Positions 8,303-18,106 are shown, counted from the stretch's first letter. The stretch is DNA of 64,000 nucleotides from Bacteroidales bacterium (GCA_027064095.1 JAMOQI010000036.1:1-64000), one strand, 5' to 3'. Translations and numbers: made by a program. Notes: generated by a model not told the origin, from the letters alone.

Positions 8303-9193
8303 ATGCGAATTTACTTATATACATATATTATAGTATTTATGGTGTTTTTTATGCCCATAAAAATTTACTCGCAACATTATATTGGTATCTCAGATAGTTG
8401 GAAAATCAGTGGTTTTATAGGGACTTCTAATTTTCATGGTGATATAACGGATAATACAAATAGTTTTATTAATAACACACCTTTTAGCAAGTATTTCTAT
8501 CAAGATAGGAAAATGGGCGGAGGAATATATGTTGATAAGATGTTTGGAAATGTCATGGGAGTTAGGGGAGTTTTGATGTTTTCAGATATGAAAAGCTCCA
8601 AAGAAAGTGATAAAATATATTTTACCGGCAATACATTTGAATATTCGATTGCCGCATATTCAAATTTGTCTAATTTATTTTTTGGTTACAGTAGAAGACG
8701 CAATTGGGATGTTTATGTATTTTTGGGTATTGGATATTCTGAGACACGTTCAACAGCTTATAGTATGACTACCGGTGCTGTGGTTGGTTCTACGGGTTAT
8801 AAGAAGTCAAATGATGGGAATCGCTTTTTAAGGATGACAGAGGTTGTTGTTCCTGTCGGCCTTGGAGCGTCTTATAAGTTTTCTAAAATAGCTTATGTTT
8901 TTGTAGAAGTTACAAGACATTTCGTTAATACTAATAAGCTTGATGCATATCCTGTAGAAGGGACTGCAATAGAAAGTTTAGGATTGTTAAATATTGGGTT
9001 AAGTTATAATTTTGCTCTACCATCACATTGGCAAATATATCGAACTCCACGATATAATGGTAAGTCTCCCGACCCTGCTATTCGAGCTTTTAATAAACGC
9101 AAGCATGTTGTGATGAAAACAAAAGCTAATAAGAAAGCTTTAAAACGACGAAAAAGGTATGGAAGGAAAAGGTTTAAAAGGCATCGCTGGTAG
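8303..9193 (+). CDS. Outer membrane beta-barrel protein with a highly basic C-terminal tail
   Basis: 296 residues from the ATG that starts the signal peptide MRIYLYTYIIVFMVFFMPIKIYSQ; an ATG nine codons upstream is the alternative. Repeated strands such as WKISGFIGTSNFHGD, VYVFLGIGYSETRS, VPVGLGASYKFSKIAYVFVEVTRHF and GLLNIGLSYNFALP form a small porin-like barrel of the Bacteroidota OMP_b-brl kind. After the last strand comes a tail of about 45 residues crowded with Lys and Arg (RRKRYGRKRFKRHRW at the end). Such a tail would sit in the periplasm or bind a polyanion such as LPS or peptidoglycan. It is convergent with the rhomboid gene, 13 bp away. The specific function is unknown. Confidence 0.8.
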   Translation: MRIYLYTYIIVFMVFFMPIKIYSQHYIGISDSWKISGFIGTSNFHGDITDNTNSFINNTPFSKYFYQDRKMGGGIYVDKMFGNVMGVRGVLMFSDMKSSKESDKIYFTGNTFEYSIAAYSNLSNLFFGYSRRRNWDVYVFLGIGYSETRSTAYSMTTGAVVGSTGYKKSNDGNRFLRMTEVVVPVGLGASYKFSKIAYVFVEVTRHFVNTNKLDAYPVEGTAIESLGLLNIGLSYNFALPSHWQIYRTPRYNGKSPDPAIRAFNKRKHVVMKTKANKKALKRRKRYGRKRFKRHRW

Positions 9194-9206
9194 ATTCTTT
9201 ATGGCA

Positions 9207-9821
9207 TTAGAATACTTGGGACAAAAACCAAAGATATAGACGAGGCTCAATTAATAATAAATAGATCATACCATAAATAGCACCCCAAAGGTGTGCACTG
9301 TGACCAATTTTAGTGTTTTCTTTCTTACTCATTATAATTGTATAAGCAAGATATAAGCCTCCAAAAAACCAAGCAGGCATTGGAATCGGAATAAATATTA
9401 ATCCCATCGACATATTTGGATTTAGAATTATTGAAACATAAACTAATGCTGATATTGCTCCAGATGCACCAACAGCATTATATGAGTAGTCTCCTCTATT
9501 TTTGAAGTAAGTGGGTATGACACTTACTCCTAAAGCAGGTATATATAATAATAGAAAGTATAAATTCCCAAGATTATCAAATATTTCTCTAAAATCATAG
9601 ATTATCAGTCTTCCAAAACTCCATAGTACATACATATTAACAGTAAGATGAAGAAAATCAGCATGGATAATACCATAGCTGAAGAATCGATACCATTCTT
9701 TTGAATTATTTATATGTGCTGGATTAAATTTTAGTTTATCGAATAACTCAGGGCTTCGAAATGCTAATATTGAAATAATAATAGTAGGAAGTAATATGCT
9801 TAAAATAAGTAAGTTGTGCAT
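9207..9821 (-). CDS. Rhomboid-family intramembrane serine protease
   Basis: 204 residues with about six membrane segments. The catalytic dyad is visible: Ser120 in GASG and His177 in HSAHLWGA. The HxxxN signature of rhomboids (HADFLHLTVNMYVLWSFG) marks the oxyanion region in TM2. The enzyme cuts transmembrane substrates within the bilayer; its targets here are unknown. It is the last gene of the heptosyltransferase-tsaC-smpB-rhomboid series, 9 bp after smpB. Confidence 0.92.
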   Translation of the reverse strand: MHNLLILSILLPTIIISILAFRSPELFDKLKFNPAHINNSKEWYRFFSYGIIHADFLHLTVNMYVLWSFGRLIIYDFREIFDNLGNLYFLLLYIPALGVSVIPTYFKNRGDYSYNAVGASGAISALVYVSIILNPNMSMGLIFIPIPMPAWFFGGLYLAYTIIMSKKENTKIGHSAHLWGAIYGMIYLLLIEPRLYLWFLSQVF

Positions 9822-9830
9822 TCTTTTGTT

Positions 9831-10277
9831 TTAAATATTTCCTCTTTCAATATCTCTTTGGATATCTTTCTTTTTAATTGTGTCTCTTTTGTCGTAAAGT
9901 TTTTTACCTCTTGCTAAAGCAATATCTAGTTTTGCTAAGCCTTTTTCATTAATAAATAATCGCAGTGGGATAATTGTAAATCCTCTTTCTTTAGTCTTAA
10001 TTTCGTATTTGTGTAATTCTCTTCGGTTTAGGAGTAATTTCCTTTCAGTATTGGGTTCATGTCTATTGTATGACCCATAAACATAATCGGAAATATGCAT
10101 ATTTTTTACATATAATTCTCCATTTATAAATATGCAATATGCATCAGTAATATTTGCTTTGCCGAGTCTTATAGACTTTATTTCAGTTCCACTTAGAACA
10201 ATTCCGGCAGTAAGTTCATCACTTAGGAAATATTCGTATCTAGCTCTTTTATTTTTTATTTCTATTTTGCCTTGCAT
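9831..10277 (-). CDS. smpB: SsrA-binding protein SmpB
   Basis: 148 residues. It binds tmRNA and escorts it to stalled ribosomes for trans-translation. Family signatures are the N-terminal [40 protein letters not shown], the central [21 protein letters not shown], and the C-terminal segment [26 protein letters not shown], a helix that enters the mRNA channel. It starts 6 bp after tsaC and is followed by the rhomboid gene, so it is translated from a tightly packed operon. Confidence 0.97.
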   Translation of the reverse strand: MQGKIEIKNKRARYEYFLSDELTAGIVLSGTEIKSIRLGKANITDAYCIFINGELYVKNMHISDYVYGSYNRHEPNTERKLLLNRRELHKYEIKTKERGFTIIPLRLFINEKGLAKLDIALARGKKLYDKRDTIKKKDIQRDIERGNI

Positions 10278-10283
10278 ATCTAT

Positions 10284-10847
10284 TTAGCTCCTAATTATTT
10301 TGAAGTTACCGTCTCTTTCGAGTTTGATAATTGTTGAAGGTTTAAGATCATTCATTGAATTGTGATATAAATCTACTATGTAATCAACTCCATCAAGAAT
10401 GCTTTGTTCAATATCTTTAAAAAATAGAGGAGCTGGTTCACCAGATTCATTAGCTGAGGTTGATACTATGGGTTTACCGAATTTAGCGATTAGTTTTTGA
10501 CTAAATTCATCTTTAGAAACTCTAATAGCAACGGTTTTGTCATCTCTGATTAAATTTTTCGCCAAATTTTGAGCGCCATTATAAATTATAGTTAAAGGTT
10601 TTTCCCAACTATCTATTAGGTCGTAGGCTATAGGGGGGACTTTTTTGACAAAATTATTAATGTTATTACTTTTGCAAATAAGGACTATCATAGTCTTTTT
10701 TTCAAGACGCTTTTTAAGTTTATAGATTTTATTTACAGCTTTCTCATTAGTAGCATCGCAACCAATTCCCCAAATTGTATCTGTTGGATATATTATTATC
10801 CCGCCTTTTTTTAGTGTTTCAATCGCTTTATCTATTTCTTTTTCCAT
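10284..10847 (-). CDS. tsaC: Threonylcarbamoyl-AMP synthase (YrdC/Sua5 family)
   Basis: 187 residues. It makes threonylcarbamoyl-AMP from threonine, bicarbonate and ATP, the first step of the t6A37 tRNA modification. Motifs include GGIIIYPTDTIWGIGCDATNEKAVNKIYKLKKR, the ligand-binding KTMIVLIC, the proline-rich KPLTIIYNG, VAIRVSKDE and PIVSTSANESGEPAP. It has only the YrdC domain and lacks the Sua5 C-terminal domain. Its ATG shares one base with the stop of the heptosyltransferase gene (TAATG), indicating translational coupling. Confidence 0.95.
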   Translation of the reverse strand: MEKEIDKAIETLKKGGIIIYPTDTIWGIGCDATNEKAVNKIYKLKKRLEKKTMIVLICKSNNINNFVKKVPPIAYDLIDSWEKPLTIIYNGAQNLAKNLIRDDKTVAIRVSKDEFSQKLIAKFGKPIVSTSANESGEPAPLFFKDIEQSILDGVDYIVDLYHNSMNDLKPSTIIKLERDGNFKIIRS

Positions 10848-11845
10848 TATAATAATGTACTAATTAATTGTTCTACTTTAATTTTATTGGCACAATCGAA
10901 ATGACCTTCTTTGCATTTATTGTGGCCATGAAGACCACAAGACCTGCATTCTAGTTTTTCCTGGACTTCAACAATAAAAGAATTATCGGCTTTTGGCCCA
11001 AAACCAAATTCTGGTACCGTTGAGCAATAAATTGCAGTTGTTGGTGCATTTACTGCTGAAGCCATGTGCATAGGAGCTGAATCATTAACATAATTCATCT
11101 TTGCATCTCTCATCAATGCTGTGGATTCCAAGAAGTTTAGTTTACCTGACAAATTTATACAATTTATATTTCTACTTTTAGAAATTATTACTTCTATTTT
11201 AGAATAATCATCAGGCCCTCCTATCAAGTAAATATTATAGTCAAGTGTAATATTATCAATAAATTCTATCCACTTATTTTCAGGGAATTGTTTTGTGTAC
11301 CAAACTGATGTTGGCGCAATTACGATATATGGCTTTTCTTTATATTTTGTTACATTTTGGTAATCATTATCACTAGGATAAAGTTTCATTCTCGTATCTT
11401 GGACTTTAAATAGTGGAGACATTAAACTTAAATTTCGGTCTGTTTCGTGTACTCCATCTTCAATTTTGTGAGGTAAGCTATATTTGAATGCAAATGATAA
11501 TGGATTTTTATCAAAGCCAATAGTAATTTTCGCCCCGGAGAAAAGAGTAAAGATACCGCTGCTTAAGAAGCGTTGTAAATTAACTACGATATCATATTTT
11601 TCTTTTCTGAGATTTTTTATTATCTCAAATTGATTTTTAAGTTTTCTGTTTTTCTTATCCCAGATTATAACCTTATTTAGTTTAGGGTGATCTGTTAAAA
11701 GGTTTTCATTTCCTTTTCTAACAAGCATATCAATCTTTGCTGAAGGATATTTATCGAATAAAGATTCAATGACAACAGTGGCGAGTATTACATCACCTAT
11801 AAATGCTGTTTGAATTATTAATATTTTATCCTTTGATATACTCAT
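10847..11845 (-). CDS. Family 9 glycosyltransferase (ADP-heptose:LPS heptosyltransferase type)
   Basis: 332 residues with a GT-B fold. The N-terminus KILIIQTAFIGDVILATVVIESLFDKYPSAKIDMLVRKGN is characteristic of heptosyltransferases. The C-half holds the nucleotide-sugar site (VIAPTSVWYTKQFPENKWIEFI, LIGGPDD, LSGKLNFLESTALMRDAKMNYVNDSAPMHMASAVNAPTTAIYCST). A cysteine-rich stretch near the end (LECRSCGLHGHNKCKEGHFDC) is common in this group and may bind metal. It should add a heptose to the LPS core at the inner membrane. It opens the operon with tsaC, smpB and the rhomboid protease. Confidence 0.9.
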   Translation of the reverse strand: MSISKDKILIIQTAFIGDVILATVVIESLFDKYPSAKIDMLVRKGNENLLTDHPKLNKVIIWDKKNRKLKNQFEIIKNLRKEKYDIVVNLQRFLSSGIFTLFSGAKITIGFDKNPLSFAFKYSLPHKIEDGVHETDRNLSLMSPLFKVQDTRMKLYPSDNDYQNVTKYKEKPYIVIAPTSVWYTKQFPENKWIEFIDNITLDYNIYLIGGPDDYSKIEVIISKSRNINCINLSGKLNFLESTALMRDAKMNYVNDSAPMHMASAVNAPTTAIYCSTVPEFGFGPKADNSFIVEVQEKLECRSCGLHGHNKCKEGHFDCANKIKVEQLISTLL

Positions 11846-11867
11846 TTATAAAAAAATAATTGATGTG

Positions 11868-11875
11868 CAAAGGTA
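11868..11875 (-). promoter_or_regulatory. -7 promoter box of the heptosyltransferase operon
   Basis: TACCTTTG on the minus strand matches TAnnTTTG, 22 bp before the ATG. A TTG lies 17 bp further upstream, slightly closer than the usual spacing. Confidence 0.5.
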
Positions 11876-11949
11876 ATTGTAAAACTGTTATACAATTATG
11901 TTATAATATTATTATTTTATTTAATTATTGCTATTGGTTATAAATGGTT

Positions 11950-13548
11950 TTAAAATCCATTTAATGGCATTGTAACAGTTGGGATAAGAAGAAGGAAGCC
12001 AATAATTATCATTATTAGAATAAGAGGCCATATCCATTTTACCCATTTTTCATATGGGATTTTAGCAACGCCGAGTACACCAATTAACACTCCGGATGTA
12101 GGTGTAATTAAATTAGTAAAGCCGTCTCCAAATTGAAAAGCCATCACTGTTGCTTGTCTTGACACACCAATAACATCACTAAAAGGGGCCATTATTGGCA
12201 TGGTTAGAGCTGCTTTTGCCGAGCCGGATGGAATTATTATATTTATCATATTTTGTATTAGATACATCATACTTATTGATGCTAGTTTCCCCATTTCTTT
12301 CATGCTGTCAGCTAGATGATATAAAATACTATCAATTACTTTTCCATCTTGTAAAATAATGATAATGCCACCTGCTAAGCCTACAACAAGAGCTGCAGAA
12401 AGAATGTCTTTTACGCCATCGAGGAAATGTTTTACAATTTCGTTTGCACTGAAACCAAAGGCTATACCCGCTGCCAATCCCATTGCAAAAAATAAAGTGG
12501 CAATTTCCATTACATACCAACCATAGCCCATTACTCCAATAATTAAAAATACAATAGTAAATGCTAATAATGTAAGTATATAAAAATGTACAGATTTTCT
12601 TATTCCTATTAGTGATAGAATAATAAATAATCCACTTGATATTGGAATAGCAGGAAAGGTATAACTAAGTTTTTCCCCAATCTTTATAGTTGATTCTAAA
12701 TTGAAATATGAAAAAGCTATTAGACTTATTGAAACAAGCGCAAAACTTAGCCATGCAGATTTAGGAACGAAATATTTAATTTCTTCAATGTTTACATCTG
12801 TTCTGTTTTTCCACTCTTTGTCTTCTTCATAAACTAATGATTTTTCGGGTGTTCGTTTTATTTTATTAGCATATCTCAAGATATATGTTATACCAATAAT
12901 ATTAATAACTATCCAACAAAAAATACGATATTCAAAGCCGGAGAATAAAGGAAGGTCTGATAAGCCCTGAGCAATACCAATTGTGAACGGGTTAAGTACA
13001 GCCCCTGCAAATCCCAAGCCGGCAGCGACAAAGACAATTGCAACACCGGTAATGCTGTCATATCCCATACTTATTGCTAATGGAACAAGTATTATTATGA
13101 ATGCTATAGTTTCTTCACTCATGCCAAAGATGGCTCCAAAGATACTGAAAACAAGCATTATAAGTGTTAAAATGATGTTGTTGACGCCAAGGAATTTTAA
13201 TATCTTATTGTGTTCCATTTTTTTTGTAAAGTTTAGAAATGCATATATCCCTACATCTATGGCTCTACTTTTGTTCATAATCCAAAATGCTCCTCCTATC
13301 ATTAGGATAAAGACAATTATTCCGGCTTGTTTCTCAAAACCTTTAAATAATGCAGCAAATATTTGCCATGTTTGAGGATTGTTTTTTACATGATGAAAGG
13401 AGCCTTCAACAATTACCGATTTTTGGCTGCCTTCTACAACTACAGTTTGTCTTTCGTATTCACCACCTGGAATAATCCATGTTGTTATTGCTGCTATTAT
13501 TAGAATAAAAAATATTATTACGTATGTATGTGGAACTTTTTTAAACAT
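11950..13548 (-). CDS. YfcC/DcuC-family membrane carrier
   Basis: 532 residues with about a dozen hydrophobic spans. The start MFKKVPHTYVIIFFILIIAAITTWIIPGGEYER is typical of YfcC proteins, with a periplasmic loop before the next helix. Conserved patches include IFGMSEETIAFIIILVPLAISMGYD, GLGFAGAVLNPFTIGIAQGLSDLP, IIPSGSAKAALTMPIMAPFSD and FQFGDGFTNLITPTSGVLIGVLGVAKIPYEKWVKW. The two hairpin regions fit the ion-transporter superfamily fold. Relatives exchange C4-dicarboxylates, arginine/ornithine or peptides; the substrate here is not decided by sequence. It stands alone between a 104-bp gap and a 648-bp non-coding stretch. Confidence 0.85.
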   Translation of the reverse strand: MFKKVPHTYVIIFFILIIAAITTWIIPGGEYERQTVVVEGSQKSVIVEGSFHHVKNNPQTWQIFAALFKGFEKQAGIIVFILMIGGAFWIMNKSRAIDVGIYAFLNFTKKMEHNKILKFLGVNNIILTLIMLVFSIFGAIFGMSEETIAFIIILVPLAISMGYDSITGVAIVFVAAGLGFAGAVLNPFTIGIAQGLSDLPLFSGFEYRIFCWIVINIIGITYILRYANKIKRTPEKSLVYEEDKEWKNRTDVNIEEIKYFVPKSAWLSFALVSISLIAFSYFNLESTIKIGEKLSYTFPAIPISSGLFIILSLIGIRKSVHFYILTLLAFTIVFLIIGVMGYGWYVMEIATLFFAMGLAAGIAFGFSANEIVKHFLDGVKDILSAALVVGLAGGIIIILQDGKVIDSILYHLADSMKEMGKLASISMMYLIQNMINIIIPSGSAKAALTMPIMAPFSDVIGVSRQATVMAFQFGDGFTNLITPTSGVLIGVLGVAKIPYEKWVKWIWPLILIMIIIGFLLLIPTVTMPLNGF

Positions 13549-13775
13549 AAGCTATAGATAATTAATATTATATGTAAATAAATGTTTTGTTTTACTTTAA
13601 GAATTTAGAATGTAATTTTAAATTGTTAAAATATTATGTCTGCGCGATAAAAATAGATAAAATCTTAAATGTTAATTACGATAATTGAAAATTAATATAG
13701 ATTTATATTTGTAATAATATATGTTTACAAAAAACGAGTTGAATTAATCTTAAAATATATTTGTATTTGTAGTAT

Positions 13776-13917
13776 CAGACTGTCTAAAAAGCCCAATTTC
13801 TGCGTTATGCTACTTTTTGTAAATGCTCATATGCCTTAGTATACTGCGCTTTACAAAAAAGCAGCAAGCCTTGAACTTGAACTTTTAAGCCACTCTGTAT
13901 AGTTATTAGACAGACTG
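13776..13917. repeat. 142-bp element with terminal inverted repeats
   Basis: The left end CAGACTGTCTAA and the right end TTAGACAGACTG are inverted copies with one mismatch. Inside is a second inverted repeat (CTTTTTGTAAA at 13813-13823 and TTTACAAAAAAG at 13850-13861). Base composition is GC-richer than the flanks. The structure suggests a MITE or a large cruciform repeat. No target-site duplication is obvious, and no second copy is seen in the window. Confidence 0.6.
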
Positions 13918-13964
13918 GCGTTTTGGGTATAGTTCTTTATCATTTGCAATTTAAATTTCCTTTA

Positions 13965-14090
13965 TCCGGATTATTCACAAATAATCCTGATGATTACTAA
14001 TAAATTGTTATTTTTTCGTATTGCACTCGGCTATTCATTGCTTATTCATACAATTTGCTTTGGTTTTTTAAGAATAATACGGGTCAACAT
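13965..14090 (-). repeat. Dispersed repeat family, copy B (reverse orientation)
   Basis: Read on the minus strand, it starts ACCCGTATTATTC and ends in the perfect inverted repeat GGATTATT-TGTG-AATAATCC. It shares 52 of 57 bases with copy A at one end and a 23-base identical block with copy C (containing GAATAGCCGAGTGCAATAC). Confidence 0.75.
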
Positions 14091-14122
14091 AATTGAATAT
14101 AAAACCATAGCTTAATTAATTA

Positions 14123-14130
14123 TATATTTG
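14123..14130 (+). promoter_or_regulatory. -7 promoter box of the TlpA-like gene
   Basis: TATATTTG matches TAnnTTTG and leaves a leader of about 60 nt before the ATG. It lies just beyond repeat copy B. Confidence 0.5.
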
Positions 14131-14196
14131 CAAGCCTCTTTTTCAAAAAGAGAATAACACATAAATATTATTTTATAAATAGCACAAACATTTTAT

Positions 14197-15303
14197 ATGA
14201 AAAATCTTTTTTTACTTATCGTGTTTTTTGCAATAGGCATTTCGTTGCAAGCACAATTTCTTAATAATATGACAATTAGTGGATCGATTAGTAATGCTGA
14301 TGGTAAGTATATTTATCTATCAGAACTTGGTTCAAATACTATGATTCCTGTAGATTCGGCTTTAATAAGTTCTAATAATAGTTTTCTTATATCAACCAAT
14401 ATTGATAAAGCTAATTTCTTTCAGCTGAGTAATGGAGGGAAACAATATACAATTCTTATTCTTGAACCTAATGAGGTTGTGGAGATAGATATTGATGCTC
14501 AAAGAATGTTACAGCCTTCAAAGGTGAATGGCTCGCCAATGACGATACAGTTGTATAACATGTTGCAAAAAATAAATGCCTATGATGCTTCTATGCAACA
14601 ACTAAATGCTGAATATCAAAAGTATGTAGGTACGGCACAACAAGATTCTGTTGGAAGAGTATTGTCACAGCAATATGAGGCTTTTAATCAACAGAAAATA
14701 GCTTATATGAAACAAGAGATAAATAATAATCCAAGTCTTGCTAGTTTATTGTTTCTAGATAAAATAGATATTGAAAAAAATCTGCCTTTATATATAAAAG
14801 TTGATAAGGTATTGTCGCAAAAATATCCTGATAATGCGTTTGTTAAAGATTTGCATAACAAAGTTGAGAGTAAAATGCGATTAGCTCCTGGAAGTCTTGC
14901 TCCGGAAATTAATTTGCCTGATCCTGAAGGAAATAATATTGCTTTATCATCACTAAAAGGGAAAGTAGTGTTGATAGACTTTTGGGCTTCATGGTGTAGT
15001 CCTTGTCGTCGTGAGAATCCTAATAATGTTAGGCTTTATAATAAATATAAAAGTAAAGGATTCGAAATTTATGGTGTATCCCTTGATAAGCAAAGGTCCA
15101 ATTGGGTAAAAGCTATTAAAGATGATAAGCTTACTTGGATTCATGTAAGTGATTTGCGTTATTGGCAGTCTGCTGCAGCTAGGAAGTATGGTGTTGGCTC
15201 TATTCCATTCACTGTGTTAATAGATAAAGAAGGTAAGGTGATAGAAGTTGGACTTCGTGGCGCTGCACTGGAACAAAAGTTAGAACAGATTTTTGGAGAA
15301 TAA
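14197..15303 (+). CDS. TlpA-like thiol-disulfide oxidoreductase with N-terminal DUF4369 domain
   Basis: 368 residues, secreted to the periplasm by the signal peptide MKNLFLLIVFFAIGISLQAQ. Residues about 25-110 match the DUF4369 beta-sandwich (ISGSISNADGKYIYLSELGS...ILEPNEVVEIDID). A helical linker follows. A thioredoxin fold starts near residue 230 (LAPGSLAPEINLPDPEGNNIALSSLKGKVVLIDFWASWCSPCR). The redox pair is Cys267-Ser-Pro-Cys270, and the cis-proline loop is GVGSIPFTVLID. This is a common Bacteroidota protein that reduces disulfides in the envelope. It is transcribed alone. Confidence 0.9.
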   Translation: MKNLFLLIVFFAIGISLQAQFLNNMTISGSISNADGKYIYLSELGSNTMIPVDSALISSNNSFLISTNIDKANFFQLSNGGKQYTILILEPNEVVEIDIDAQRMLQPSKVNGSPMTIQLYNMLQKINAYDASMQQLNAEYQKYVGTAQQDSVGRVLSQQYEAFNQQKIAYMKQEINNNPSLASLLFLDKIDIEKNLPLYIKVDKVLSQKYPDNAFVKDLHNKVESKMRLAPGSLAPEINLPDPEGNNIALSSLKGKVVLIDFWASWCSPCRRENPNNVRLYNKYKSKGFEIYGVSLDKQRSNWVKAIKDDKLTWIHVSDLRYWQSAAARKYGVGSIPFTVLIDKEGKVIEVGLRGAALEQKLEQIFGE

Positions 15304-15318
15304 AGGAGAGAGGAGGGG

Positions 15319-15378
15319 TAAAGTTTAAAGTTTAAAGTTTAAAGTTTAAAGGATAAAGTTTAAAGGATAAAGTTTAAA
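15319..15378 (+). repeat. Tandem heptamer repeat AAAGTTT
   Basis: Four uninterrupted units of AAAGTTT are followed by two more separated by AAAGGATAAAGTTT variants, about 60 bp in all. It lies between the TlpA-like stop and the mutS promoter. Tandem 7-mers can expand or contract by replication slippage. Confidence 0.8.
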
Positions 15379-15463
15379 TAGTAGAGTCTATTGTGACAAT
15401 ATGCTTATTATATTTTGTTAAAAAAAAGGTATAAAAAATAGGAAATCAGCCAATCAAAATTTA

Positions 15464-15471
15464 TACTTTTG
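15464..15471 (+). promoter_or_regulatory. -7 promoter box of mutS
   Basis: TACTTTTG matches TAnnTTTG and ends only 7 nt before the ATG. The transcript would be leaderless or have a leader of a few bases. A TTTTG at 15414-15418 is too far away to be a well-spaced -33 element. Confidence 0.45.
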
Positions 15472-15478
15472 ACTCCTT

Positions 15479-18106
15479 ATGGCGAAGAAAACTAAAAAAG
15501 TGGCGGAGACTCCACTGATGAAACAATATAATGCTATTAAAGCAAAGCATCCAACTGCTTTATTGCTTTTTAGAGTAGGAGATTTTTATGAGACTTTTGG
15601 TGAAGATGCAATAAAAACTTCTAAAATTCTTGGAATTGTTCTCACAAAACGAGCTAATGGAAAAGCAATGCATATTGAACTTGCCGGTTTTCCCCATCAT
15701 AGCATAGATACATATCTTCCAAAACTTGTTAGAGCAGGAGAAAAGGTTGCAATTTGTGATCAACTGGAAGACCCAAAGCTTACTAAGAAGATTGTAAAAC
15801 GTGGAGTTACAGAATTAGTAACTCCCGGAATCGCCTATAATGATAAAGTGTTAGAGCATAAAGAAAATAACTTTCTTGCTAGTTTATTTTTTGATGGCAA
15901 GCAAGGAGGGGTAGCTTTTATTGATGTTTCAACAGGAGAATTTTTTTTAGCACAGGGTAGTATTGAATATATTGATAAACTTATTCAGAGTTTAAAACCT
16001 GCAGAAGTAATTATTAGGCGTGATTATCGCGATAAATTTATAAATCAATTTGGCGAGAAATTTTATATAACAACTTTCGAAGACTGGGTTTTTACCCATG
16101 ATTTTGCTTACGATTTATTAAATCGACATTTTGGAACTAAGTCACTAAAAGGATTTGGAGTTGATCATTTTGACAAAGCTATTATTGCTGCCGGAGCTAT
16201 TCTACATTATTTATCAGAAACAAAACATGATAAGCTAGAGCATATTACAAATATTCGTAGGATAGAGGCCGATCATTATGTGTGGTTAGATAGATTTACA
16301 ATTAGAAACTTAGAATTGTTAAATTCTGGAAATGTCGATGCTACAACGCTTTTGGATGTTGTCGACCATACAAATAGCCCCATGGGTGCCCGACTGTTAA
16401 AAAGATGGATGGTTTTGCCGTTGAAAGATAAAGTGCGAATAGAAGAAAGGTTGAATATAGTTCAATATTTTTATGATAATAGCGATATTAGTTCTGATTT
16501 ATCGAGCTTAATAAAGACAATAGGTGATTTGGAAAGATTGATTTCTAAAGTTTCTATTGCTAAAGTGAATCCACGTGAATTATTGCAGTTAAATAGAGCA
16601 TTGGAAACTATACCTGTTATAAAGAAACTATTAAGTCATAGCAATGTAGAAGCTTTGAATAGAATATCTGAACAGTTAAATCCTTGCTCTTCCATGTCTT
16701 CTAAGATTGTCGATTTTATTCAAGAGGAAGCTCCTGTGTTAGTGAATAAGGGCGGTGTTATAAAAAATGGGGTGAATTCTGAACTTGATGAGTTACGCCA
16801 TATAGCATATTCTAGTAAGGATATTCTAGAGCAAATTAGAATAAGAGAATCGGAGAATACTGGTATTCCTAGCTTAAAAATAGGGTTTAATAATGTATTT
16901 GGTTATTTCTTGGAGGTTACAAAAGTACATCAAGATAAGGTGCCGGAAGATTGGATTAGGAAGCAGACTCTAACTAATAATGAGAGATATATCACTCCGG
17001 AACTTAAAGATTTAGAAACAAAAATTTTGGGAGCTCAAGAGAAAATCCTTGAGCTTGAAACTAAGATATATAATGAGCTAGTTGTTAGTTTATTAGAATA
17101 TATAATGCCGATACAAACTAACGCATCTTTAATAGCAAGACTTGATGTGCTTACATCCTTTGCCAGTTTATCTCTTGCTGCTAACTATGTACGGCCTAAG
17201 ATAAATGATGGATTTGCCATTGATATTAAAAATGGGCGTCATCCTGTAATAGAACGTAATCTTCCTCATGATGAAATTTATGTTGCTAATGATGTTTACC
17301 TTGATAATACTACACAGCAGATGGTGATGCTTACTGGTCCTAATATGTCTGGTAAATCAGCATTATTGCGACAAACGGCATTGATAGTATTAATGGCTCA
17401 GATGGGTAGTTTTGTGCCTGCTGATGCTGCTGATATTGGACTTGTAGATAAAATATTTACTAGGGTAGGAGCATCTGATAATATTAGCTCCGGAGAATCT
17501 ACCTTTATGGTTGAGATGAATGAGACAGCAAGTATTCTTAATAATATTTCCAATAGGTCTTTAATTCTCTTGGATGAAATTGGTAGAGGTACAAGTACTT
17601 ATGATGGTATTTCTATTGCGTGGGCTATTTCTGAATTCCTGCACGAGCATCCTTCTTATAAAGCGAAAGTCCTTTTTGCTACTCACTATCACGAGTTAAA
17701 TGAGATGGCAAAAACATTTAAAAGAATAAAGAATTATCATATTGATGTTAAGGAAATTAGAAATAAGATTATTTTTCTTAGAAAATTAGTAAAAGGAGGT
17801 TCGGAACATAGTTTTGGTATTCATGTGGCAAGAATGGCTGGAATGCCAAAGAAAGTATTAACTCGTTCGGAAGCAATTTTAAAGCAGTTAGAGAAAACAC
17901 ATAGCAATAATGCTTTGAGTAAAGGCGTAAAAGAGGTCGCTCGTCAACATGAAGAGGATGTTAATTATCAACTTAGTTTTATACAGCTCGATGATCCTTT
18001 ACTTCAACAAATAAAGGAAGATATTTTGAATATAGAGATTGATACATTAACACCTGTGGAGGCTTTGATGAAGCTGAATGAAATAAAAGGACTTCTGAAA
18101 AAATAA
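15479..18106 (+). CDS. mutS: DNA mismatch repair protein MutS
   Basis: 875 residues, full length. The mismatch-reading F-x-E motif is in the N-terminal [17 protein letters not shown]. The connector, lever and clamp domains follow, with the core segment [27 protein letters not shown]. The ATPase domain carries Walker [14 protein letters not shown], Walker [17 protein letters not shown] and the H-loop [12 protein letters not shown]. The C-terminus holds the helix-turn-helix dimer region and a tail segment ([20 protein letters not shown]) of the beta-clamp/tetramer type. It recognises replication mismatches and recruits MutL. An insertion-sequence remnant begins about 120 bp downstream. Confidence 0.98.
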   Translation: MAKKTKKVAETPLMKQYNAIKAKHPTALLLFRVGDFYETFGEDAIKTSKILGIVLTKRANGKAMHIELAGFPHHSIDTYLPKLVRAGEKVAICDQLEDPKLTKKIVKRGVTELVTPGIAYNDKVLEHKENNFLASLFFDGKQGGVAFIDVSTGEFFLAQGSIEYIDKLIQSLKPAEVIIRRDYRDKFINQFGEKFYITTFEDWVFTHDFAYDLLNRHFGTKSLKGFGVDHFDKAIIAAGAILHYLSETKHDKLEHITNIRRIEADHYVWLDRFTIRNLELLNSGNVDATTLLDVVDHTNSPMGARLLKRWMVLPLKDKVRIEERLNIVQYFYDNSDISSDLSSLIKTIGDLERLISKVSIAKVNPRELLQLNRALETIPVIKKLLSHSNVEALNRISEQLNPCSSMSSKIVDFIQEEAPVLVNKGGVIKNGVNSELDELRHIAYSSKDILEQIRIRESENTGIPSLKIGFNNVFGYFLEVTKVHQDKVPEDWIRKQTLTNNERYITPELKDLETKILGAQEKILELETKIYNELVVSLLEYIMPIQTNASLIARLDVLTSFASLSLAANYVRPKINDGFAIDIKNGRHPVIERNLPHDEIYVANDVYLDNTTQQMVMLTGPNMSGKSALLRQTALIVLMAQMGSFVPADAADIGLVDKIFTRVGASDNISSGESTFMVEMNETASILNNISNRSLILLDEIGRGTSTYDGISIAWAISEFLHEHPSYKAKVLFATHYHELNEMAKTFKRIKNYHIDVKEIRNKIIFLRKLVKGGSEHSFGIHVARMAGMPKKVLTRSEAILKQLEKTHSNNALSKGVKEVARQHEEDVNYQLSFIQLDDPLLQQIKEDILNIEIDTLTPVEALMKLNEIKGLLKK

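Larger units (their letters stand above)
13549..14196. other. 648-bp intergenic region with two repeat elements
   Basis: This region holds a 142-bp element with terminal inverted repeats (13776-13917), repeat copy B (13965-14090) and the promoter of the TlpA-like gene. The first 220 bases are AT-rich with nothing recognisable. No reading frame of interest is present. Confidence 0.75.

Noticed and set aside
15319..15378. Possible CRISPR array
   Set aside because: The units are 7 bp and adjacent, with no spacers; it is a simple tandem repeat.
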